A stretch of DNA of 5,873 nucleotides from positions 1 to 5,873 of the forward strand of contig CAYOFG010000079.1 of NCBI GenBank assembly GCA_964403285.1, read 5' to 3'. A model generated the notes under the pieces. It did not search any database. It was not told the origin of the DNA and saw only the letters and a program-made list of their open reading frames with translations. Origin of the DNA: WVXT01 sp964403285 (GTDB lineage: Bacteria > UBA6262 > WVXT01). Positions 1 through 5,855 of this stretch are shown one piece after another (positions within the stretch are counted from its first letter, which is position 1; each line of letters starts with the position of its first letter). Position numbers and translations under genes: made by a program.

Positions 1-2
1 GG

Positions 3-425
3 TTTATTCTGATTAATCTATTCATAATTAGTCTTTTCTCTTTTCCCTCAGTGGCGGAAGATATTCTTTCACAACCGGTAGAAGAAGCATCAGTAGAAGT
101 CGGCCCTGAGGGACAGCTTAGTTCTTCTGGCGGAATTGTCTTAAGAATTGAATGGAATAACCCCTTTAATCCGGAAGCCTCAGACCCTGATGATCGGTAT
201 ACCGAGATATACTACGAAGTAAGAGAAGAAGGAGCAACTATCAGAGTCTATTCAATCAATGGAGAACTTGTAAGGACATTGGAAGAAGACAGTACACAAA
301 AAAGCGCTACCATAGTATGGAATGGGAAAAACGATAAGGGCAGGGTTGTGGGAAGCGGAGTATATCTGGTCAATCTCAAAATTGGTGAATCTTCAAAGAC
401 AGTAAAGGTTGTCGTTTTAAAATAG
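3..425 (+). CDS. Exported protein with FlgD-like/sorting-tail Ig domain (5' partial)
   Basis: The frame is open from the left edge, so the gene begins outside the window. The GTG at 51 could be taken as a start, but 16 codons upstream read FILINLFIISLFSFPS, a hydrophobic signal-peptide core ending in a plausible SVA/ED cleavage site. GTG-51 is therefore most likely an internal valine. Numbering from that valine, the mature part carries a NPFNP motif (residues 37-41), then an Ig-like tail (about 62-124): RVYSINGELVRTL, VWNGKNDKGRVVGSGVYLV and a final basic/hydrophobic strand. This pattern is typical of FlgD_ig and type-A-like C-terminal sorting domains, which fold as a small beta-sandwich. It normally sits at the end of large secreted proteins; here almost nothing precedes it. 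The next gene starts 9 bases downstream and encodes a PorV-like barrel, so the two are probably co-transcribed. Whether it is secreted cargo, a surface adaptor or a periplasmic protein is inference. Confidence 0.8.
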   Translation, partial: FILINLFIISLFSFPSVAEDILSQPVEEASVEVGPEGQLSSSGGIVLRIEWNNPFNPEASDPDDRYTEIYYEVREEGATIRVYSINGELVRTLEEDSTQKSATIVWNGKNDKGRVVGSGVYLVNLKIGESSKTVKVVVLK

Positions 426-434
426 GGAGCGTGC

Positions 435-2426
435 ATGAACAAACCAGCTAAGTCTGGTTTTATTTTCTTAATTGTTCTTCTTTTCGTAGCATATCTTCCC
501 AATTCAGTCTTCTCCTCATCAGGGGTAGGCACTACTACAGGTAACTTCCTGAAAATGAATATTGGCACAAGGGCTATAGGAATGGGAGAAGCATTCTGCG
601 CTTTAGCCGATGATGTGAGCGCAATGCGCTGGAATCCGGCAGGATTGGCTTTTGCTTTTGACTCGGAATTAGAGACAACGCACACTTTCTGGCTGGGTAA
701 TATAAACCACGAATTTTTAGGTTACCTGCAGCCTCTACCGTTTGGGACTCTGGGGGTGAACGTATCTTATATCCATATGGGCAGAATGGATAAAATAATA
801 CAAGGAAAAAAGCAGGGCAAATTTAATGTGTACGATATTTATGGAGGACTGGCTTATGGTCTCCCCGTATCAAAGTCCTTCTGTTTTGGCTTTAACTTAA
901 TGGGATTAGAGAGTAGAATCGACCGCAATAGAGCTTCTGCTTTTTCCTCTGATGTGGGAATTATGCTTTCCACTATTAACCGAACTTTTTCCTTTGGTCT
1001 GGTGGGGCAGAACCTGGGAACAAAACTTAGGGGTGAGCAGCTACCTATAAATATCAAAGCTGGTTTAGCCTGGAAGATTAAATTTTCCCAGGAAAGAGTC
1101 GACCTTTCAATTGCCCTGGATGCAAATAAACCTATAGAGGGGGATTTCAATTTTTCATTAGGGATTGAGCATGTTTTCCTGGAGACTTTTGCAGTTAGAG
1201 TGGGATATAAGTATGATTTACAAAAAACGGGCTTGAGTAATTTAGCCGGACTGAGAGTGGGCGCAGGTCTCCACTGGAAGGGACTTGTAACGAATTATGC
1301 ATGGGTGCCATACGATTCTCTGGGAACAACTCATAAGGTCTCTCTGGGATATAAATTCGGTAAGGCAGGAAGACTACCTACGATAAAGCTTATGTTACAG
1401 GCTGATCCCGGGGTCTTCTCGCCTAATAATGATGGAGTAGACGATACTACTGACCTGGTAATAGCGGGTGAAAATTTGGAGAAAGTAGAAAAGTGGAAAT
1501 TTCAAATTAAAGATAAAGATGGTGCGATTATATTAAGAAAGTCCGGGGAGATTCTACCCATCTCTATCGCCTGGGATGGAACTGATCAAGAAGGCAAGCT
1601 GGTCCCTGATGGACTATATGCCTGTCAGATAGAGACAAAAGAGTGGGGAAGATTACCTGCAAGATCTGAATGGACGCCAACTTTAGTTGATACTATTCGC
1701 CCCACGGCTGAGATTATTATTACTACAGGTCCATTTTCTCCTAATGGCGATGGCATAGATGATAAAGTAACCCTCCAACTTAATGCGCAAGATACCAATG
1801 AGATAAGAAGCTGGGGGGTTGAGATATACAATAAAGAAGGGAAGTTAGCGAAAACTTTTAAGGCGGAAGAGTCACTTCCCCAATCTATTGTCTGGGATGG
1901 TAAGGATGATTACTATAAGGCAATCGTCCCCGCCGGGGAATATAGGGCAAAATTGGTCGTCTGTGACATTGCCGGGAATAGTGGAACTTCTCCTTCTAAA
2001 AAATTAAACGTGGAAATACCGTTACCTAAACTTGGGGAGGGGATAAAAGTAGAAGAAGAGGAGCGAGGGTTAAAGATTACTTTCTCGGTAAAGGTCCTTT
2101 TCGGCATAGGAAAGGCTGTTCTTCTTAAAGATGGTTACGCTACTGTAGAACAGGCGATAAAGGTGCTCCAGGCGTATCCTCTCAATAAGGTCTCTATTGA
2201 GGGGCACACCGATAGCGTGGGAAGTAGCGCCCAGAATCAGAAATTATCAGAGATGCGGGCTAAGGCAGTCTATGACTATCTGGTAGAAGCAGGAAAAATC
2301 GACCCCGGTCGGCTCAGTGTAAAAGGCTGGGGTGAGGATAGACCAATTGCCTCAAATAGGACTGTGACGGGGAGGGATTTGAACAGAAGAGTAGAGATAA
2401 TTGTCCTCAAGGGAAAGGAGGAATAG
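435..2426 (+). CDS. PorV/PorQ-like outer-membrane barrel fused to two Ig-like repeats and an OmpA domain
   Basis: A 663-residue envelope protein. Residues 1-28 are a signal peptide (Lys-rich start, hydrophobic 9-22, cleavage near SVFSS). The next stretch, FLKMNIGTRAIGMGEAF..ADDVSAMRWNPAGLA, is the hallmark of the PorV/PorQ family. The following sequence to about residue 315 has alternating strands expected of an outer-membrane beta-barrel. Two related Ig-like repeats follow, about 318-400 and 424-510. Each opens with FSPN(N/G)DG(V/I)DD (from F328 and F434), probably a calcium-binding turn, and each contains a WDG(T/K)D motif. The C-terminus (about 550-660) is an OmpA/MotB-type peptidoglycan-binding domain: GHTDSVGSS, with D593 and R608 spaced 15 residues apart like the diaminopimelate-binding pair of E. 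coli OmpA. AGGGAG at 424-429 serves as ribosome binding site. A role joining an outer-membrane barrel to the cell wall follows from the domains; a role in protein secretion is only suggested by the family. Confidence 0.9.
   Translation: MNKPAKSGFIFLIVLLFVAYLPNSVFSSSGVGTTTGNFLKMNIGTRAIGMGEAFCALADDVSAMRWNPAGLAFAFDSELETTHTFWLGNINHEFLGYLQPLPFGTLGVNVSYIHMGRMDKIIQGKKQGKFNVYDIYGGLAYGLPVSKSFCFGFNLMGLESRIDRNRASAFSSDVGIMLSTINRTFSFGLVGQNLGTKLRGEQLPINIKAGLAWKIKFSQERVDLSIALDANKPIEGDFNFSLGIEHVFLETFAVRVGYKYDLQKTGLSNLAGLRVGAGLHWKGLVTNYAWVPYDSLGTTHKVSLGYKFGKAGRLPTIKLMLQADPGVFSPNNDGVDDTTDLVIAGENLEKVEKWKFQIKDKDGAIILRKSGEILPISIAWDGTDQEGKLVPDGLYACQIETKEWGRLPARSEWTPTLVDTIRPTAEIIITTGPFSPNGDGIDDKVTLQLNAQDTNEIRSWGVEIYNKEGKLAKTFKAEESLPQSIVWDGKDDYYKAIVPAGEYRAKLVVCDIAGNSGTSPSKKLNVEIPLPKLGEGIKVEEEERGLKITFSVKVLFGIGKAVLLKDGYATVEQAIKVLQAYPLNKVSIEGHTDSVGSSAQNQKLSEMRAKAVYDYLVEAGKIDPGRLSVKGWGEDRPIASNRTVTGRDLNRRVEIIVLKGKEE
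2414..2421 (+). promoter_or_regulatory. Strong ribosome binding site that decides the PASTA gene start
   Basis: AAAGGAGG lies inside the last codons of the barrel gene, 6 bases before ATG-2428. It favours this ATG over the in-frame TTG at 2401, which would give nine extra residues ahead of the membrane segment. Its position inside the upstream gene suggests translational coupling. Confidence 0.8.
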
Positions 2427-2427
2427 A

Positions 2428-3150
2428 ATGAGAGGCGGCGCAAAAATTTTCTTCGTACCATTTTTTACTTCTCTTATTGTCTCCGCAGTGGTCTGTTATC
2501 TTTTCTTTGTTTATGGGATTCCATTTCTGGAGAAGGTGGAAGTGCCGGATGTGAGAACGGCAACCCTTGACCAGGGCAGACTTATCCTGGAAAATAGAAG
2601 TCTCTTCTTGCTTGTGGAGTCGGAAAGAGAAGACTCTGTTATTCCTGAAGGCGCAATTATCAATCAGAGTCCTCTCCCGGGTTCTCTGGTCAAAAGAGGC
2701 ACACAGATAAGCGTCATAATAAGTAAAGGTAAGAAAGGAGTATCCATTCCTAATCTCTCTTCGGTTCCCCTGGAGGAGGCGCGCCAGAGATTAGCGGAGA
2801 TGGGGCTTAAAGTGGGTAGCATAACCGAGGAGTCTTCCGATTCTATTGCCAAGGGTTCCGTAATTTCCACCTTTCCTTCTCCCAATTCCATAGTGAAAGA
2901 AGAGGCAATAATAGACCTCATTCTCAGTAAAGGCAGGGAGGAAGTCATCGTACCCAATGTTCTTGGCAGAAGGTTGGGAGAAGCAAAGGAAATTTTAGAG
3001 AGAGCAGGCTTGAAAGTAGGTAGCATAGATTATGTATGCGATGTAGAGAAATTGTTCGATATCATTTTGAGCCAGAATCCCAGGCCGGGAAAGAGTGTTC
3101 CTAAATCGACAGCTGTGAACCTTACCATAAATGCTGAAGAGGAGGAATGA
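2428..3150 (+). CDS. Membrane-anchored protein with three PASTA domains
   Basis: A 240-residue protein with a very short basic cytoplasmic end (MRGGAK), one membrane helix (about 7-31) and three PASTA domains outside: about 37-101, 104-169 and 172-237. Each opens with a (V/I)PxV/L motif (VPDV, IPNL, VPNV). Each ends with the family's 'xxSxPxPGxxV...(I/V)xLxxSKG' pattern, well kept in QSPLPGSLVKRGTQISVIISKG (1) and weaker in 2. Domains 2 and 3 share EA+..L...GLKVGSI. PASTA domains bind peptidoglycan fragments or beta-lactams in serine/threonine kinases and penicillin-binding proteins. No kinase or transpeptidase domain is present here, so this looks like a stand-alone wall-sensing or anchoring protein. 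It starts one base after the barrel gene and is almost certainly in the same operon. The exact partner is unknown. Confidence 0.9.
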   Translation: MRGGAKIFFVPFFTSLIVSAVVCYLFFVYGIPFLEKVEVPDVRTATLDQGRLILENRSLFLLVESEREDSVIPEGAIINQSPLPGSLVKRGTQISVIISKGKKGVSIPNLSSVPLEEARQRLAEMGLKVGSITEESSDSIAKGSVISTFPSPNSIVKEEAIIDLILSKGREEVIVPNVLGRRLGEAKEILERAGLKVGSIDYVCDVEKLFDIILSQNPRPGKSVPKSTAVNLTINAEEEE

Positions 3151-3164
3151 AAGGATAGTTTGCT

Positions 3165-3251
3165 GGAGAGGTGTCCGAGTGGATGAAGGAGTACGCCTGG
3201 AGAGCGTATGAACGGGAAACCGTTCCGTGGGTTCGAATCCCACCCTCTCCG
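3165..3251 (+). tRNA. tRNA-Ser(GGA)
   Basis: A complete type II tRNA that folds without a mismatch. Acceptor stem GGAGAGG (3165-3171) pairs with CCTCTCC (3244-3250), with discriminator G at 3251 as expected for serine. D stem is TCC/GGA (3174-3176, 3188-3190). Anticodon stem is TACGC/GCGTA (3192-3196, 3204-3208) with loop CTGGAGA, so the anticodon is GGA (3199-3201), reading TCC and TCT. The long variable arm AACGG-GAAA-CCGTT (3211-3224) is a serine identity element. T arm is GTGGG/CCCAC (3227-3231, 3239-3243) with loop TTCGAAT. CCA is not encoded and must be added enzymatically. It begins 14 bases after the PASTA gene stop, so it either shares that operon's transcript or uses a promoter inside the gene. 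Confidence 0.97.
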
Positions 3252-3258
3252 GTTGATA
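3235..3258 (+). repeat. Direct repeat, copy 1 (tRNA-Ser 3' end)
   Basis: A 24-base stretch from the T loop of tRNA-Ser through the discriminator to seven bases past the gene. It is repeated without mismatch at 3352-3375. A repeat covering a tRNA 3' end is the typical form of an integration attachment site, but no integrase gene is visible here. Confidence 0.9.
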
Positions 3259-3267
3259 GATAGCAGT

Positions 3268-3330
3268 TGTAGGGGTCGCATTTATGCGACCCGATTTGCC
3301 AGCGGGCTCCGATAAATCGGAGCCCCTACA
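3268..3330. repeat. 63-bp palindromic element with two internal hairpins (MITE- or REP-like)
   Basis: Outer inverted repeat TGTAGGGG (3268-3275) / CCCCTACA (3323-3330). Inside are two perfect hairpins: GGGTCGCAT/ATGCGACCC (3273-3281, 3284-3292) and GGGCTCCGAT/ATCGGAGCCC (3304-3313, 3316-3325), separated by the 9-nt spacer ATTTGCCAG. Across the element the blocks ATTTAT (3280) and ATAAAT (3312), and CCCG (3290) and CGGG (3303), are also complementary, so a long hairpin or a four-arm cross can form. It codes for nothing. It is likely one copy of a dispersed intergenic family, but this window holds only one, so that is inference. Confidence 0.85.
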
Positions 3331-3351
3331 GTGGAAGGGGAAATCGAAGAG

Positions 3352-3375
3352 GAATCCCACCCTCTCCGGTTGATA
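3352..3375 (+). repeat. Direct repeat, copy 2 (detached tRNA-Ser 3' end fragment)
   Basis: An exact second copy of 3235-3258, offset by 117 bases. It contains half of the T loop, the T-stem 3' strand CCCAC, the acceptor 3' strand CCTCTCC, the discriminator G and seven flanking bases. No other part of a tRNA precedes it, so it is a fragment and not a second gene. Confidence 0.9.
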
Positions 3376-3468
3376 CACAGAACAAAAAGTGAAACTCGTG
3401 AACGACGCGGTTACTACTGGAATCCATCTTCGACTATGATTTGAATAGATAGAAAGTGAGGAATGGGT
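3376..3468. other. Short intergenic stretch upstream of the zinc-ribbon gene
   Basis: Non-coding. A -10-like TATGAT occurs at 3435-3440, but the best -35 match at normal spacing (TTACTA, 3411-3416) is poor, so a promoter here is only possible. Because the tRNA lies upstream, transcription of the next gene probably starts in this stretch. I see no operator-like palindrome. Confidence 0.3.
3458..3461 (+). promoter_or_regulatory. Ribosome binding site favouring ATG-3469
   Basis: GAGG (part of AGTGAGG) sits 7 bases before ATG-3469 but only 1 base before the alternative in-frame ATG-3463. Normal spacing favours the second ATG. Confidence 0.6.
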
Positions 3469-3711
3469 ATGTTTAATAAGTGTCCCGGGGCGGGTAACAT
3501 ACGGACGCCTACGGTCAAGATAAAAAAGTGCCCCGCGTGTGGCGAAGAATTAGAAATTTTCTCGACAGATATTAAGGTGAAGTGTAGCAAATGTGGATTT
3601 ACGATATATAATGATTTAGAATCGTGTATCCAATGGTGTAGATACGCCAAAGAATGTGTGGGAGAAGAACTCTACAAGAAGTTAAAAAAGAATAGAGAGG
3701 AAATATCGTGA
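3469..3711 (+). CDS. Small eight-cysteine zinc-ribbon-like protein
   Basis: An 80-residue soluble protein (82 if ATG-3463 is used). Its cysteines are C5, C21, C24, C39, C42, C53, C57 and C63. CPAC (21-24) and CSKC (39-42) form a classic zinc ribbon. The remaining four, C5 in NKCPG and C53/C57/C63 in ESCIQWCRYAKECVGEELY, could form a second metal site, either zinc or iron-sulfur; the sequence does not decide. I recognise no named family with certainty. Its last codons overlap the following DUF438-hemerythrin gene by 4 bases (GTGA), so the two are translationally coupled and probably work together, perhaps as a redox or metal-responsive adaptor. That function is inferred from context. Confidence 0.8.
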   Translation: MFNKCPGAGNIRTPTVKIKKCPACGEELEIFSTDIKVKCSKCGFTIYNDLESCIQWCRYAKECVGEELYKKLKKNREEIS

Positions 3712-4928
3712 GCGAGGTATTTGGTAGAAAAGAAAGTAAGAAACAGGCGATAAAGGATTTGATTAAGAAGTTGCATGCGGGAGCAAAACCTGATGACCTA
3801 AAAGAAAAATTTAAGGACATTCTGCAAGGCGTGGGCCCAGCTGATATAGCGCAAATAGAAGAAGAACTTATAAGAGAGGGTATGCCCAGAGAGGAAATCC
3901 ATAGGCTCTGCGATGTCCACCTTGCTGTATTTAGAGAGTCATTAGGAAAAGAAAAAGCTCCATTATCCCCGGGCCATCCAGTCCAGATTCTTATGGAAGA
4001 ACATAAAATTATTCTCCAGTTTGCCGGGGAACTGAAGAATATTGCAAAGGAAATAAAAGGGGCAAAAGATTTTAGTTCTGTTAGTGAAAAGATGGAACAG
4101 TTAAAGAACATTGCAGTCCATTTTAAAGACGCAGAAAAACACTATGTGCGAGAAGAAAATGTCCTTTTTCCCTATGTTGAAAAGCACGGGATTACTGAAC
4201 CTCCCGCGATTATGTGGATGGAACACGATAAGATAAGAGAGATGAAAAAAAATCTTTACAAGCTTCTTGGCGCGCATAAAAGTATGCGTTTTAAAAGTTT
4301 TGCAGAACAATTGGAGAAGGAGGGTATATCTTTGAGTGATATGCTCTCAAACCATTTTTATAAGGAGAATAATATTCTTTTTCCAGCTGCATTACAGGTT
4401 ATTGGAGAAAGTGAATGGAAAGATATAAGACAGCAATTCGACGAACTCGGCTATTGTTGTTTTACTCCCGAATATGTAACGAGAACTGTAGAGAAGGCTG
4501 AGCAACCAGTTCCCCAACCCGTATTAGAAGGGATGATTGACCTGGAAACTGGTGCCTTATCAAAAATGGAGATGGAAACAATTCTTAACACTCTACCTGT
4601 AGATGTTACATTTGTGGATGATGAGGATACGGTTCGATACTTCAGTCAGTCCAGGGAGAGAATTTTCCCGAGAACAAAAGCGGTGATTGGTCGCAAAGTC
4701 CAGCAATGCCATCCACAAAAGAGCATCCATGTGGTGAATCAGATTCTGGATGATTTCAGGAATAGCCTGAGGGATGTTGCGGAGTTTTGGATTCGAATAA
4801 AAGAACGGCTCGTCTACATTCGCTATTTTGCTGTCCGGGATAAGGATGGAAAGTATCTCGGATGTTTGGAAGTAACGCAGGATATTACAGATATAAAAAA
4901 GATTGAAGGAGAAAAAAGATTACTGTGA
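3708..4928 (+). CDS. DUF438-hemerythrin-PAS sensor-like protein
   Basis: A 406-residue cytoplasmic protein with three parts. Residues 1-80 match the DUF438 type of helical domain (KKQAIKDLIKKLHAGAKPDDLKEKF...EEELIREGMPREEIHRLCDVH). About 88-250 is a hemerythrin/HHE four-helix bundle with the diiron ligand pattern H99, H145-xxx-E149, H173, H216-xxx-E220, in the motifs EEH, HYVREENVLFP, MEHDKIR and NHFYKENNILFP. About 285-400 is a PAS domain (ILNTLPVDVTFVDDEDTVRYFS to GCLEVTQDIT) with a GRKVQQCHPQKS motif. Hemerythrins bind O2 or sense O2/NO; PAS domains sense ligands or redox state. No kinase, cyclase or DNA-binding output is fused, so a signal would pass to a partner. GTG start with GAGAGG 7 bases upstream; it overlaps the zinc-ribbon gene by 4 bases. 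Domain assignment is firm; the sensed molecule is unknown. Confidence 0.93.
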   Translation: MSEVFGRKESKKQAIKDLIKKLHAGAKPDDLKEKFKDILQGVGPADIAQIEEELIREGMPREEIHRLCDVHLAVFRESLGKEKAPLSPGHPVQILMEEHKIILQFAGELKNIAKEIKGAKDFSSVSEKMEQLKNIAVHFKDAEKHYVREENVLFPYVEKHGITEPPAIMWMEHDKIREMKKNLYKLLGAHKSMRFKSFAEQLEKEGISLSDMLSNHFYKENNILFPAALQVIGESEWKDIRQQFDELGYCCFTPEYVTRTVEKAEQPVPQPVLEGMIDLETGALSKMEMETILNTLPVDVTFVDDEDTVRYFSQSRERIFPRTKAVIGRKVQQCHPQKSIHVVNQILDDFRNSLRDVAEFWIRIKERLVYIRYFAVRDKDGKYLGCLEVTQDITDIKKIEGEKRLL

Positions 4929-4946
4929 TGATAGGGAGATAATAAG

Positions 4947-5798
4947 ATGGGTAAGAAAAAGAGTGTGATTGATTTTTTGCAAATGAAAAAAGAGGGAGAG
5001 AAGATTACGTTTCTCACGTGTTACGATTATCCTACTGCTACTTTTGCGGAAAAAGCCGGTTTGGATATGCTTCTGGTTGGGGATTCCTTGGGTATGGTTG
5101 TTTATGGATATGGAGGTACTATACCCGTAACAATGGAGCAGATGATTGTTCATTCAGAAGCTGTGCGCCGGGGAGCTCCCAATACTTTTGTTATTGGCGA
5201 TATGCCATTTATGTCATACCAGGAGTCTGTAGAAAAGGCAATATATAATGCCGGGAGATTTTATAAAGAAGCAAACATGGATGCCATCAAGCTTGAAGGT
5301 GGCAGGAGAGTAATTGATCGTATTAAAGGAATTGTAGATGCAGGGATGGTAGTAATGGGTCATATTGGATTGACTCCTCAAAGTTCAGGTCAGTTAGGAG
5401 GATTCAAAGCTCAGGGGAGAACTGCCGAGAGTGCTATGGAGTTAGTTCTGGATGCCAAAGCGATTGAGGAGGCAGGTGCTTTTGCTATTTTGCTTGAGGC
5501 TATACCGCCAGAAGTAGGAAAGATTATCACGGAAAGAAGCGAGATACCTGTTTTAAGCATTGGCGCAGGAATTGACTGTGATGGGCAACTGCTGATTGTA
5601 GGTGATATGTTGGGACTTTTCGAAGCATTCACTCCTAAATTTGTGAAAAAATATGCTTCTTTGAGTGAGGATATTACAGAAGCGTTTAGAAAATATTCAA
5701 AGGATATAAGAGAAAAGAAGTTTCCCGAAGAGAAACACGCATATAGAATGGAACCAGGCGAGAAAGAAAAACTTGAGAAAATGATTTCCCAGATGTAA
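4947..5798 (+). CDS. panB: 3-methyl-2-oxobutanoate hydroxymethyltransferase (ketopantoate hydroxymethyltransferase)
   Basis: Transfers a hydroxymethyl group from 5,10-methylene-tetrahydrofolate to 2-oxoisovalerate, giving ketopantoate, the first committed step of pantothenate and coenzyme A synthesis in the cytoplasm. The 283-residue length fits a complete enzyme. The family's TIM-barrel motifs are all present: TCYDYPTA (24-31), VGDSLGMVVYGY (44-55), GDMPFMSY (84-91), KLEGG (115-119), GHIGLTPQS (138-146), GGFKAQGR (151-158), LLEAIP (182-187) and SIGAGIDCDGQ. The Mg2+ ligands D46, D85 and E117 and the catalytic E184 correspond to D45, D84, E114 and E181 of the E. coli enzyme. AGGGAG (4933-4938) lies 8 bases before the ATG. 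It starts 18 bases after the hemerythrin gene and is probably co-transcribed, though no functional link is evident. panC and panD are not in the window. Confidence 0.97.
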   Translation: MGKKKSVIDFLQMKKEGEKITFLTCYDYPTATFAEKAGLDMLLVGDSLGMVVYGYGGTIPVTMEQMIVHSEAVRRGAPNTFVIGDMPFMSYQESVEKAIYNAGRFYKEANMDAIKLEGGRRVIDRIKGIVDAGMVVMGHIGLTPQSSGQLGGFKAQGRTAESAMELVLDAKAIEEAGAFAILLEAIPPEVGKIITERSEIPVLSIGAGIDCDGQLLIVGDMLGLFEAFTPKFVKKYASLSEDITEAFRKYSKDIREKKFPEEKHAYRMEPGEKEKLEKMISQM

Positions 5799-5800
5799 TG

Positions 5801-5855
5801 GGAGTCCTCCCGAAAGGGAGGTATTTACTTCCCCCCGATTTCATCGGGGGACTCC
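5801..5855. repeat. 55-bp palindromic element with two internal hairpins
   Basis: Begins two bases after the panB stop. Outer inverted repeat GGAGTC (5801-5806) / GACTCC (5850-5855). Inside are hairpins CCTCCC-GAAA-GGGAGG (5806-5821) and CCCCCGAT-TTC-ATCGGGGG (5832-5850). GAAA (5812) and TTTC (5839) are complementary to each other. The 9-nt stretch TATTTACTT (5822-5830) separates the halves. The layout matches the element at 3268-3330, with different sequence. Confidence 0.8.
5806..5830 (+). terminator. Possible Rho-independent terminator after panB
   Basis: A GC-rich 6-bp stem with a stable GAAA tetraloop (5806-5821) followed by TATTTACTT, 7 bases after the panB stop. The T tract is interrupted, and the hairpin is also part of the palindromic element, so termination may be secondary. 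Confidence 0.4.

Noticed and set aside
51..425. GTG at 51 as the true start of the first gene
   Set aside because: The frame stays open to the left edge and encodes a signal-peptide core, and no ribosome binding site precedes the GTG.
248..685. Long minus-strand frame opposite the first two genes
   Set aside because: Shadow of strongly supported + strand genes, crossing their junction, with no recognisable domain or start signal. The same holds for the other minus-strand frames and for the + frame at 5018-5248 inside panB.
2401..2427. TTG-2401 as start of the PASTA protein
   Set aside because: No suitable ribosome binding site before it, whereas AAAGGAGG precedes ATG-2428 at ideal distance and gives a normal membrane-anchor N-terminus.
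3235..3375. CRISPR array or tandem repeat from the 24-base repeats
   Set aside because: Only two copies are present and the interval is a structured 93-bp palindromic insert, not a spacer. The repeat is a tRNA end.
2995..3378. Minus-strand reading frame of 127 codons (and a 83-codon one at 3030-3281) across the tRNA region
   Set aside because: They are antisense translations of tRNA-Ser and of its duplicated end (the peptide YQPERVGF appears twice for that reason). No ribosome binding site or family resemblance; a common false gene call.
3411..3440. Sigma-70-like promoter (TTACTA, 18 bases, TATGAT) ahead of the zinc-ribbon gene
   Set aside because: The -35 matches only three of six consensus bases. 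The -10 alone is not enough, so it is mentioned only as a possibility.
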